Origin: a virus
IMG/VR virus record: IMGVR_UViG_3300037041_001257
Location: 1-45,090 of that record
Reading direction: 5' to 3' (one strand)
Length of the DNA: 45,090 nucleotides
Part shown: one piece after another, positions 1-5,841 of the stretch
Position numbering within the stretch: position 1 is the stretch's first letter
Layout: every line of letters begins with the position of its first letter
Notes under the pieces: model-generated
Seen by the model: only the letters and a program-made list of their open reading frames with translations
Databases searched by the model: none
Told to the model about the DNA's origin: nothing
Position numbers and translations under genes: made by a program

Positions 1-127
1 TTTTAAACCTGCAAATGTAGTATCAGCACTTAAAACACAGGTAGGCGCTTTGCCTGAGACATTCGACTGGAGAACTAAAGTTACACTCTCTCCAATTGAG
101 AATCAAGGGTCCTGTGGAAGTTGTTGG
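1..127. repeat. Left copy of 127-bp exact terminal repeat (circular closure)
   Basis: These bases are identical to positions 44964-45090. The coding frame of the papain-like lipoprotein runs unbroken from the right end into the left end if one copy is removed, so the molecule is circular or circularly permuted with 44,963 unique bases. A length of exactly 127 matches a common maximum k-mer size of de Bruijn assemblers, which makes an assembly overlap more likely than a biological terminal redundancy. Confidence 0.95.
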
Positions 128-1054
128 TCAATGTCATCAGCAGCTACATTTCAAGATGTTTTGCGTGTTAAAGGCGAAATTAGAGACCTATCAGAACAGT
201 ATCTTTTGTCTTGTACAAAACCAGGTGAATGGAATTGTGCTAACGGCGGTTTTTTCGCACACGACATGCATATGGCGCCTAGAGGCGGTGTCGATGCTAA
301 AGATTATCCTTACACTGGTACTGATTCAGCTTGTAAATCAGGTCTAACTTATCATCAGCAAATCGCAAAATGGTCTTATCTTGCAGGCGGTGAAAATCCG
401 AGTGTAGATGAGATTAAAAGTGCCTTGGTACAATATGGCCCGTTATCTGTAGGCGTGGCTGTAGACGATGCTTTTTCAAATTACAAAGGCGGTATTTTTA
501 AAGATACTGGCTATCGTCAAATGAATCATGCTGTGAATCTTGTCGGATGGGGAGTTGACCATTGGATCATGCGTAATTCATGGGGTAACTGGGGAGAATC
601 AGGGTACATGAGAATCGCTTTTGGCGCTAATGGCATCGGTGGATGGGCCAATTTTGTCGAGTATGTTGGAACAGGACCAAATCCAGATCCACAACCAACT
701 CCAGATCCAACACCTCCTCCTCCCCCTCCTCCAGGGCCTGACTGTAAACCACTTCCAATTGCATCTACAGGATTTGGGCCTTCGATTTGGTTGCGTCAAG
801 GTCAAGCAGTTAAAATTGGTATGAAGGCAAGAGTAAATACAACATACAAATGGACAGCCGAGCCAGCTTTTGATGGCGGCGCAGTACCAACTTCAGCGAT
901 GATTAGTTTCAAGCCAGTCGTAACAAAAACGCTGACTATTCACGCAACAAATCCTTGCGGTGAAGCCGTTGCTACAACAAAAGTAAACGTATCAACTAAG
1001 ATGAAAAGTGGCAAAGAGGAGATAACTCTTTATCCAGATGTTACAGTAAAATAG
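1..1054 (+). CDS. Papain-like (C1) cysteine protease lipoprotein, 3' part (gene starts at 44812)
   Basis: Joined across the circular junction, the gene encodes 401 residues. It begins with a lipoprotein signal peptide at 44812 and is read here from base 2. The C1 catalytic set is complete: oxyanion Gln86 and nucleophile Cys92 in [10 protein letters not shown], His227 in MNHAVNLVGWG, and Asn243 in RNSWGNWG. A Pro-rich hinge (about residues 276-297, with seven consecutive prolines) leads to a C-terminal beta-sandwich-like domain of about 100 residues, possibly PKD/Ig-like. Only about 45 residues separate the lipidated Cys from the mature domain, and no ERFNIN-type I29 propeptide is visible, so its latency mechanism is unclear. 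It should sit on the periplasmic face of a membrane or outside the cell. It follows the amidase gene by 45 bases and has its own promoter. The class and catalytic residues are certain; the role (lysis, exclusion, host or prey protein digestion) is inference. Confidence 0.93.
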   Translation, partial: FKPANVVSALKTQVGALPETFDWRTKVTLSPIENQGSCGSCWSMSSAATFQDVLRVKGEIRDLSEQYLLSCTKPGEWNCANGGFFAHDMHMAPRGGVDAKDYPYTGTDSACKSGLTYHQQIAKWSYLAGGENPSVDEIKSALVQYGPLSVGVAVDDAFSNYKGGIFKDTGYRQMNHAVNLVGWGVDHWIMRNSWGNWGESGYMRIAFGANGIGGWANFVEYVGTGPNPDPQPTPDPTPPPPPPPGPDCKPLPIASTGFGPSIWLRQGQAVKIGMKARVNTTYKWTAEPAFDGGAVPTSAMISFKPVVTKTLTIHATNPCGEAVATTKVNVSTKMKSGKEEITLYPDVTVK

Positions 1055-1057
1055 TTT

Positions 1058-1087
1058 TTGGCAATAGGTGACCGTCCCTGTTATAAT
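1058..1087 (+). promoter_or_regulatory. Sigma70-type promoter for first HExxH protease
   Basis: TTGGCA at 1058-1063 is followed after 18 bases by TATAAT at 1082-1087, preceded by TG at 1079-1080 (extended -10). Transcription should start near 1094, about 28 bases before the ATG at 1122. The -10 lies inside the left arm of the hairpin described next. Confidence 0.75.
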
Positions 1088-1121
1088 GTGAAGATAATCA
1101 CAATTGTAACAGGGGTTTTTT
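1076..1121 (+). terminator. Hairpin with U-tract that also sequesters an RBS
   Basis: CCCTGTTA (1076-1083) pairs with TAACAGGG (1107-1114). An inner stem of TGTGA (1087-1091) with TCACA (1098-1102) extends it, and six Ts follow (1116-1121). Read from the upstream protease gene this looks like an intrinsic terminator. Its right arm contains the Shine-Dalgarno AGGGG (1111-1115) of the gene at 1122. A transcript starting near 1094 lacks the left arm and would leave this RBS free. Confidence 0.7.
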
Positions 1122-1877
1122 ATGTCAAAAATGCTAATGCTATTTGTGTTATTGTGCTCGTTTAATGCTTATGCTGACCTACCACAAAACGACTTATGGA
1201 AGCAAGATACAGGCTTTGCCGCTAATTTCAGTGAAAAGGAATTTCAAGCGACAATTAAAGAATTACAAACTATGTATGCTCCTATTGTAGCAAGATTAGG
1301 CGGCAAGCTTAATATTCAAGGGGACTGGAACGATTCGACAGTAAACGCTTATGCATCTCAAAGCGGTAAAACTTGGAATGTACAAATGTTTGGTGGTCTT
1401 GCTCGTAGGCCAGAAGTAACCCTAAACGGCTTTAAACTCGTTATCTGTCATGAGCTAGGACATCATGTAGGTGGAGTGCCGTCAAGTAGCTGGGCTTCAT
1501 ATGAAGGTCAAGCTGACTATTATGCTACCCACGTGTGCGGTAAAAAATTGTTCACTGATTACTCTCAAAATGTGAAGCTTTATAAAGAATGCGCTTCATA
1601 TGCTGGTAAAGATCAAGTTGCTTGCTCTCTTAATTTAGATGCGGCGCAATCGCTTGCAAATCTCTTAGCAGCACTTGCTGGAGATGCTCAACCGTCTTAT
1701 GATACATTTGACCCAAGTGAGGTAACAGAGACGCAATCAGAACATCCACAAGCGCAATGTCGTCTTGATACCTATCTAGCTGGTGAGCTATGTAACATGT
1801 CTTGGAATGATCAAGTGATCCCTAGAAATTTAAACGCAGTATGTGACAATCGACCTAAATGCTGGTATGCTAAATAA
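1122..1877 (+). CDS. Secreted HExxH zinc metalloprotease (gluzincin type), copy 1
   Basis: The 251-residue protein starts with a Sec signal peptide (MSKMLMLFVLLCSFNAYA, cleavage about residue 18). The zinc motif is HELGH (110-114), with a second acidic patch EGQAD at 128-132 supplying a likely third ligand, as in gluzincins such as M48 or ImmA-like enzymes. The Cys-containing C-terminus carries CRLDTYLAGELC and ends RPKCWYAK. It is a clear paralogue of the protein at 2280: both share the HE(L/I)GH, EGQADYYATHVC, AQCRLDTY and CWYA blocks. It should act in the periplasm or outside the cell on protein or peptidoglycan-linked peptide; the substrate is unknown. I cannot assign an exact MEROPS family. 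The start is supported by AGGGG six bases upstream. Confidence 0.85.
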   Translation: MSKMLMLFVLLCSFNAYADLPQNDLWKQDTGFAANFSEKEFQATIKELQTMYAPIVARLGGKLNIQGDWNDSTVNAYASQSGKTWNVQMFGGLARRPEVTLNGFKLVICHELGHHVGGVPSSSWASYEGQADYYATHVCGKKLFTDYSQNVKLYKECASYAGKDQVACSLNLDAAQSLANLLAALAGDAQPSYDTFDPSEVTETQSEHPQAQCRLDTYLAGELCNMSWNDQVIPRNLNAVCDNRPKCWYAK

Positions 1878-1888
1878 CATGTTATAAT
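1874..1888 (+). promoter_or_regulatory. Extended -10 promoter overlapped by a 12-bp palindrome
   Basis: TGTTATAAT (1880-1888) repeats the extended -10 seen at 1079-1087. The perfect palindrome ATAACATGTTAT (1874-1885) overlaps it and the stop codon of the upstream gene, so it could be an operator. No convincing -35 hexamer is visible. It would drive the nuclease gene at 1954 and the protease gene at 2280. Confidence 0.5.
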
Positions 1889-1899
1889 TCTTCAGATCG

Positions 1900-1933
1900 T
1901 TCGATCATGGGCTAATACCTGTGGTCGAATTTT
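1900..1933 (+). other. Stem-loop in leader of nuclease gene
   Basis: Twelve consecutive pairs, three of them G-U, join 1900-1911 to 1918-1929 around the loop CTAATA, followed by TTTT. A competing small hairpin, GATCG (1895-1899) with CGATC (1902-1906), shares bases with it. The layout resembles an attenuator or RNA-stability element in the leader from the promoter at about 1883. Confidence 0.45.
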
Positions 1934-1953
1934 AATTAATACAAGGATGTATT

Positions 1954-2268
1954 ATGTTGCATAATGGCAAGATTGTGAACGTAGTCGATGGCGATACGTA
2001 TGATTGCATTGTAGAGTTAGATTTTGAGCTAACAATCAAAATTAGAATCAGATTGTATGGAGTAAATTGCCCTGAGATGGAGCACAAAAACCCCGCTGGA
2101 ATTGCTGCAAAAGAATTCTCACAAAAAATGTTAATGGACAAAAGAGTGATTTTAAACTATTTAAAACATGATTCCTTTGGTCGATGTTTATGTTCAATTT
2201 GGATCGGTGATAAAGACTTCGCAGGGCTACTCTTAAGCGAGGGATTCGCCATTCCTTATGCTGATTAA
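1954..2268 (+). CDS. Staphylococcal-nuclease-like (TNase/SNc) endonuclease
   Basis: A compact 104-residue SNase-fold protein. The N-terminal VVDGDTYDC matches the family calcium-site strand, RIRLYGVNCPEME carries the catalytic Arg and Glu (Arg33, Glu41), and DSFGRCL gives the second catalytic Arg (Arg77). The usual Asp before CPE is Asn here, a difference also seen in some bacterial relatives. No signal peptide is present, so it probably acts in the cytoplasm, unlike the proteases on either side. The RBS AAGGATG lies just upstream of the ATG. The gene is 11 bases from the following protease gene and likely co-transcribed. Possible roles are host DNA degradation or nucleotide scavenging; both are inference. 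Confidence 0.85.
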   Translation: MLHNGKIVNVVDGDTYDCIVELDFELTIKIRIRLYGVNCPEMEHKNPAGIAAKEFSQKMLMDKRVILNYLKHDSFGRCLCSIWIGDKDFAGLLLSEGFAIPYAD

Positions 2269-2279
2269 GAGAGATAAAA

Positions 2280-3092
2280 ATGATATTGGAATGGCTATTT
2301 ATAGCGATTTTTAGCATGTCAAGCATAGCGTTTGCGTCAATACCAGAAAACGAATTAGACAAGTCAGATGATCATCCATGGAATATCTCAGAGAAGGAAT
2401 TCTGGGATATAATCACATTTACATACAATATTTATAAGCCAATATTTGACAACCTTGTTGCTGAGAACGGTAAAGTAAATTGGTGGTTCGTCTCGAATTG
2501 GCAATCTAAGATAGTCAACATTTATGCTAAAAAAGAAAAGGTTCCGTGGAACAAATGGACAATCGAAGTAAACGGAGCATTGGCTCGTCGTGTCGAACTA
2601 AGTAAAGATGGATTTTATCTTGCACTTTGCCATGAAATAGGGCATCTCGTAGGCGGTCATCCTCTCATGGATTACACACAGTATTCAAGCGAAGGACAAG
2701 CTGATTATTATGCTACCCATGTATGCGCTCGCAAGATTTTTGGAGCAATGGAAAAAGCAAAACCGCTCTTAAAAGTAGGTGTAAAGATAGAATTATGTGA
2801 CAAGAATTTTGACACGGTTTTTGATCAAAATGTCTGCTATAGAACAATTCTTGCAGCTAAGAGCCTAGCCGATACAATGTACATTGCAAATAAGCAAACA
2901 CGCTCACCTGAGTTAGATCAACCTGATACGTATAAAGTTAAACTCACATATCAACTTCACACACCAGCGCAATGTCGTCTTGATACTTATATTGCTGGAA
3001 TACTGTGTGATAAATTGTGGGATGATAAGAGAATACCTACAGAACATAATGCTGTGTGTAGGAATAGACCCGCTTGCTGGTATGCGCCTTAG
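2280..3092 (+). CDS. Secreted HExxH zinc metalloprotease (gluzincin type), copy 2
   Basis: A 270-residue paralogue of the protein at 1122. The signal peptide (about residues 1-19, ending SSIAFA) is followed by HEIGH at 118-122, EGQADYYATHVC from 138, AQCRLDTYIAGILC and a C-terminal RPACWYAP. Compared with copy 1 it has an insertion before the CRLDTY block, and sequence outside the shared motifs has diverged strongly, so the duplication is not recent or the copies came separately. The RBS AGAGAG precedes the ATG. Its last codon overlaps the end of the convergent gene at 3089 by four bases. Zinc protease activity is very likely; its target is unknown. Confidence 0.85.
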   Translation: MILEWLFIAIFSMSSIAFASIPENELDKSDDHPWNISEKEFWDIITFTYNIYKPIFDNLVAENGKVNWWFVSNWQSKIVNIYAKKEKVPWNKWTIEVNGALARRVELSKDGFYLALCHEIGHLVGGHPLMDYTQYSSEGQADYYATHVCARKIFGAMEKAKPLLKVGVKIELCDKNFDTVFDQNVCYRTILAAKSLADTMYIANKQTRSPELDQPDTYKVKLTYQLHTPAQCRLDTYIAGILCDKLWDDKRIPTEHNAVCRNRPACWYAP

Positions 3093-3616
3093 CTCTCTTC
3101 AGGAGGCAGAATCTCTTTATCAAGCGTGATATCATCTATATCAACCACATATGTCATGCTCTCTTTTCTCGACACAGAGAACACAATCACCTTGATTTTA
3201 GACAGTGTCACACCTTCAAAAGCAGACAGGGGGATCGTATAGACATCATAAGTTTTCGAGGGATCTACTTTAATTGAGAGACTAGATTTTTGATCTCCAT
3301 CGAATAGAGCAACACCCACAGCATAGGTTCCAAGATCGGTTTTCATCGCAAAAGACAATGTTTTGTACGCTGTGACATCAACTGGATTCCAGTGATTCAG
3401 GACATAGCCAGCCGCTCCCCACCAGCTTGTGTTATTGAGTGTTGCTCTCAAGTGATTTGCAGGTGACAGAGGGGCGATAGTGCTCTCATACAGCGACGAT
3501 GCATTAGAATCCCATGCAACCGATCCGCCAAAAAGAGATGTTTCGCCATTGTAAACAGGATCAGAAAATGAAGTTGTTGATAAGAACAGAATGAAGATTA
3601 GAAGTAGTAAACGCAT
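3089..3616 (-). CDS. Secreted beta-sandwich protein, carbohydrate-binding-like
   Basis: Starting at 3616 rather than the upstream ATG at 3631 places GGGAGA seven bases before the start and gives a clean signal peptide, MRLLLLIFILFLSTTSFS. The mature part of about 157 residues has the look of a galactose-binding-type jelly roll: LSFAMKTD, YTIPLSAF, and the late DIDDITLD strand are typical of CBM/CIA30-like folds. It has no catalytic signature. It should be exported and may bind surface glycans. It converges on the second metalloprotease gene. The fold is inferred from pattern only. Confidence 0.6.
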   Translation of the reverse strand: MRLLLLIFILFLSTTSFSDPVYNGETSLFGGSVAWDSNASSLYESTIAPLSPANHLRATLNNTSWWGAAGYVLNHWNPVDVTAYKTLSFAMKTDLGTYAVGVALFDGDQKSSLSIKVDPSKTYDVYTIPLSAFEGVTLSKIKVIVFSVSRKESMTYVVDIDDITLDKEILPPEES

Positions 3617-3647
3617 AAAAAATTCTCCCATATTTTGTTATGCCGGT

Positions 3648-3656
3648 ATAATAGCA
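3648..3656 (-). promoter_or_regulatory. Extended -10 promoter for the gene at 3616
   Basis: On the minus strand TGCTATTAT (3656-3648) lies about 32 bases upstream of the start at 3616. A good -35 is not visible. On the plus strand the same bases read TATAAT, but no plus-strand gene follows. Confidence 0.4.
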
Positions 3657-3685
3657 TATGAGAGAATTACATTGGAGTGATTTTC

Positions 3686-3793
3686 TTATTTAAAAATCAA
3701 AATGATTGTACATATGATAGACACGATAATGCAAGCGACTACAGCAATTACGTCCCAAATAATATCTTTAACTCTTAGATTTTTAATTCGCAT
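3686..3793 (-). CDS. 35-residue single-pass membrane peptide
   Basis: A short basic amphipathic start (MRIKNLRVKD) is followed by one long hydrophobic helix (residues 11-34, rich in Ile and Val) and a terminal Lys. It begins one base after the stop codon of the gene at 3795, which argues for translational coupling; AGGA lies 11 bases upstream of its ATG. It resembles small holin-like or regulatory membrane peptides in architecture only. No function can be assigned. Confidence 0.55.
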   Translation of the reverse strand: MRIKNLRVKDIIWDVIAVVACIIVSIICTIILIFK

Positions 3794-3794
3794 C

Positions 3795-3992
3795 TTAATT
3801 ATCCTGTTCTGTATAGCCATCAAACCATGCTCCACAAGATTCAGTGAGAGCTATATTGATTGGATTTTTGCATGTTAACCAGGATGATTCAAGATCATTA
3901 CAGTGTTCAATAGCTTCATTATAACTAAGATTTTTTCGAATGATGTAGTTATCTCCCACCATGTAATATCGTATTATCTTGTATTTTTGCAT
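3795..3992 (-). CDS. Small hypothetical protein
   Basis: 65 residues with an N-terminal beta-like segment (KYKIIRYYMVGDNYIIRK), then NEAIEHCNDLE. It contains three cysteines but no recognisable metal-binding spacing. AAGGAT sits seven bases upstream of the ATG. It is the penultimate gene of a minus-strand run of very small genes (5661 to 3686). Confidence 0.6.
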   Translation of the reverse strand: MQKYKIIRYYMVGDNYIIRKNLSYNEAIEHCNDLESSWLTCKNPINIALTESCGAWFDGYTEQDN

Positions 3993-4013
3993 GTTATAAT
4001 CCTTATTCTTTAT

Positions 4014-4241
4014 CTAATTTTTGACATCCCCAGTTATAAAATTAGGATATTTCTTTTCATATTTTCTAGCAAGATATGTCGGAAATTCCTTATAAAATGA
4101 GCGCACAATTTTATTACTCAGCACGAGTTTTATTTTCACCATATAGCTCGTACCGTCTGTAGTCCATTCAAGCAAAATAGCCTTATCTTCACGCAACATT
4201 CTTGATACATAATTTCGGGACACAATTTGAATTTCTTCCAT
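4014..4241 (-). CDS. Small hypothetical protein
   Basis: 75 residues, Lys-rich, with alternating hydrophobic residues (MVKIKLVLSNKIV) in the middle. No family recognised. The ATG follows directly after the double stop of the gene at 4245, consistent with translational coupling. Confidence 0.6.
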   Translation of the reverse strand: MEEIQIVSRNYVSRMLREDKAILLEWTTDGTSYMVKIKLVLSNKIVRSFYKEFPTYLARKYEKKYPNFITGDVKN

Positions 4242-4244
4242 TTA

Positions 4245-4427
4245 TTAGTACCAACCCTTCTTGCTTTGCTTAATGACAAATACAGGACCAAATTTAGCTG
4301 ACATAAGACGTACTACCGTTGCTATAGATCCCTGATATTGTCCTAGTGATTCAGATAATGTGACGCCCTCAACAATTTCAAAAGCTGAGAATCGATTTGT
4401 AGCTACAATTTTAAGAGCAATTTTCAA
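4245..4427 (-). CDS. Small hypothetical protein (TTG start)
   Basis: 60 residues. The start is TTG at 4427, overlapping the TGA of the upstream gene as TTGA, with AAAGG about nine bases before it. The SLGQYQGSIATVVRLM segment could be a short helix. Not recognised. Confidence 0.55.
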   Translation of the reverse strand: MKIALKIVATNRFSAFEIVEGVTLSESLGQYQGSIATVVRLMSAKFGPVFVIKQSKKGWY

Positions 4428-4639
4428 GACGCAGACCTTTCGATTAAAATTTCAGATTCATTTTTCTTCAGCATGATAGTCAATCCAAGATCGACCAAAG
4501 CTTGTAATTCGTCTCGTGTAACAGTTTTTTTGCCTGTCAATACTGATACTAGAACCTCTACTTCTAACGCTTCAAAGTAGATATGAGTACGTCCATAAGC
4601 TGACTTCTCATGACAGATGATTGCGTTTGATTTTTTCAT
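4424..4639 (-). CDS. Small hypothetical protein
   Basis: 71 residues. The centre (ALEVEVLVSVLTGKKTVTRDELQALVDLGLTIML) looks like two helices joined by a turn. AAGGA precedes the ATG with normal spacing. Overlap with the next gene by four bases shows an operon. Family unknown. Confidence 0.6.
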   Translation of the reverse strand: MKKSNAIICHEKSAYGRTHIYFEALEVEVLVSVLTGKKTVTRDELQALVDLGLTIMLKKNESEILIERSAS

Positions 4640-4659
4640 TTTAATTCCTTTTCTCTGTG

Positions 4660-4845
4660 TTAGCGTGTACCCAAAACAGTATTCACAATTTTAGACCATT
4701 CTAATCGTGTACCCTTGAAGTTTTGAATCTTATAATACAACACTTTTATGTGATCAATTGAAGATGACTTAGCTCCATATTTCGTCATATCGTCAATCAT
4801 CTCAGCTATCTTTTGTTGCTCTTTTATCTTCCAGTCAATAGACAT
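4660..4845 (-). CDS. Small hypothetical protein
   Basis: 61 residues, mostly helical by composition (KIKEQQKIAEMIDDMTKYG), basic overall. GAGGT precedes the ATG. It follows a hairpin that may partly terminate transcription from the upstream gene. Not recognised. Confidence 0.55.
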   Translation of the reverse strand: MSIDWKIKEQQKIAEMIDDMTKYGAKSSSIDHIKVLYYKIQNFKGTRLEWSKIVNTVLGTR

Positions 4846-4855
4846 GTTTACCTCA

Positions 4856-4877
4856 GCAAAAGAGGCCCTTTTGGGCC
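4856..4877 (-). terminator. Short GC-rich hairpin, possible partial terminator
   Basis: GGCCC-AAAA-GGGCC on the minus strand (4877-4864) is followed by TCTTTT. It lies seven bases past the stop of the gene at 4884. The weak U-tract suggests incomplete termination, allowing some read-through to the small genes downstream. Confidence 0.5.
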
Positions 4878-4883
4878 ATAAGT

Positions 4884-5429
4884 TTATTGATCAGCAAAGT
4901 CATTAAGTTTTGTTGCTAACGCTTTTACAGCTAGCGATTTATCAGCATGTTCAGAGATGATGTCAGTATTGACGCCAAAAACATTTGTGCTTTGATTCAC
5001 AAGATAAAAGATCCCGTTTTTTCTGATTACCTTCATTTTAGTTTTTTTATCAACTAACAACACGCTCATGACGCAATACATATCTTCTGTAGTGTCTGCA
5101 CCTGCTTTAACAGCGTCTAAAATGTCTTTAGCAGCTTGCACAGTCTCAGGGGATTTAGCGACAGTCTTAGCAGCTTTAACAGCTTTAGCGTTCGCTTTAG
5201 CAGCTACGTCTTTAACATTAGCAATAGCAGCCTCAAAAACAGTTTTTTCAGTCTCGACAACTTTAGATTCATCAGCATTAGCAGCAATAGCAGCTTTAGC
5301 CTCAGCTTGTTTTTTCTTATACTCTTGATGAGCTAATCTTCTTCGATCTTTTTTAACTGTCGCTATTTTTGATGCGATTGATTTTAGTTCTGCTTTTAAC
5401 TCTTTTGCGCTTTGTGTTTGATTTTCCAT
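4884..5429 (-). CDS. Ala/Lys-rich coiled-coil protein
   Basis: 181 residues. Residues about 1-110 are Ala, Lys and Glu rich with long predicted helix (for example KKKQAEAKAAIAANAD and AKANAKAVKAAKTVAKS), resembling histone-H1-like or coiled-coil tails in composition. The last 70 residues are a compact mixed domain (MYCVMSVLLVDKKTKMKVIR, then IFYLVNQSTNVFGVN). It may bind nucleic acid or act as a structural coiled coil; neither is proven. AAAAGG lies upstream of the ATG, within a leader nearly identical to that of the gene at 5661. Confidence 0.65.
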   Translation of the reverse strand: MENQTQSAKELKAELKSIASKIATVKKDRRRLAHQEYKKKQAEAKAAIAANADESKVVETEKTVFEAAIANVKDVAAKANAKAVKAAKTVAKSPETVQAAKDILDAVKAGADTTEDMYCVMSVLLVDKKTKMKVIRKNGIFYLVNQSTNVFGVNTDIISEHADKSLAVKALATKLNDFADQ

Positions 5430-5437
5430 TTTTAATA

Positions 5438-5461
5438 CCTTTTCATTTGTTGTTATAATTC
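5438..5461 (-). repeat. Repeated leader element, copy 1
   Basis: On the minus strand this reads GAATTATAACAACAAATGAAAAGG, just upstream of the gene at 5429. It differs by a single-base indel from positions 5671-5693. It includes the RBS and a TATAAC that could be a -10. Confidence 0.6.
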
Positions 5462-5475
5462 TTGTTCGCTAGATA

Positions 5476-5661
5476 TTAGCGAACACCTAAAACCTGACTA
5501 TCTGTTAGAAATGCAAAATTATATAATCTTAATATCTCGTTATAGATCTGAATTTTAGCATCGGGAGATAATTTAGAATTCATTGCTGTGCGATATAGTT
5601 CAAGTGCGCTTTGAAGATCATCTAATTGTGATAAAGCTATATCCTTTCGTGTGTCGCTCAT
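5476..5661 (-). CDS. Small hypothetical helical protein
   Basis: 61 residues, predicted helical throughout (LSQLDDLQSALELYRTAMNS, then AKIQIYNEILRLYNFAFL). AAAAGGA precedes the ATG. It is the first gene of the minus-strand small-gene run. No family recognised. Confidence 0.6.
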   Translation of the reverse strand: MSDTRKDIALSQLDDLQSALELYRTAMNSKLSPDAKIQIYNEILRLYNFAFLTDSQVLGVR

Positions 5662-5670
5662 TGTGATAAT

Positions 5671-5693
5671 CCTTTTATTTGTTGTTATAATTC
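5671..5693 (-). repeat. Repeated leader element, copy 2
   Basis: On the minus strand this reads GAATTATAACAACAAATAAAAGG, immediately upstream of the gene at 5661. A looser match (TTAACAACAAATATAGG) occurs on the plus strand before the ParB-like gene at about 6627-6643. Confidence 0.6.
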
Positions 5694-5708
5694 TCTTAGC
5701 CCTGACAG

Positions 5709-5722
5709 TGACTAACTAGTCA
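5709..5722. promoter_or_regulatory. Operator-like inverted repeat TGACTA-AC-TAGTCA
   Basis: A perfect 6-bp inverted repeat with a 2-bp spacer, about 50 bases upstream of the minus-strand gene at 5661. Its core TAACTAGTC recurs at the first iteron in the replication gene (about 42949-42957). It may bind a phage DNA-binding protein. Confidence 0.4.
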
Positions 5723-5767
5723 TTGTTCATACACAGCTTATCGTCATAGTGCAACCAAAACTTAAAT

Positions 5768-5801
5768 AAAAAAATAACCCACTGTGTAAACAATGGGTTA
5801 T
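5768..5801 (-). terminator. Intrinsic terminator after the lipoprotein gene
   Basis: On the minus strand ATAACCCA (5801-5794) pairs with TGGGTTAT (5781-5774), followed by a run of Ts (5773-5768). It lies 41 bases past the stop of the gene at 5842. The 180-base gap 5662-5841 otherwise holds only the leader repeat, the inverted repeat at 5709 and a small CTTGCG/CGCAAG hairpin at 5836-5855. Confidence 0.8.
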
Positions 5802-5841
5802 CGCTGAGAATCGAGCCTTATGCTCTAAGGAAGGACTTGCG

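Noticed and set aside
1-127. True packaging terminal repeat
   Set aside because: Possible, but the length equals a standard assembly k-mer and the repeat lies inside a coding gene with no terminase-site features.
2048-2362. Minus-strand 104-residue frame opposite the nuclease and second protease starts
   Set aside because: Antisense to two well-supported genes, with no RBS or family features.
5068-5336. Plus-strand Ala- and Ser-rich frames
   Set aside because: Shadows of the Ala/Lys-rich minus-strand gene; low-complexity composition explains the open frames.
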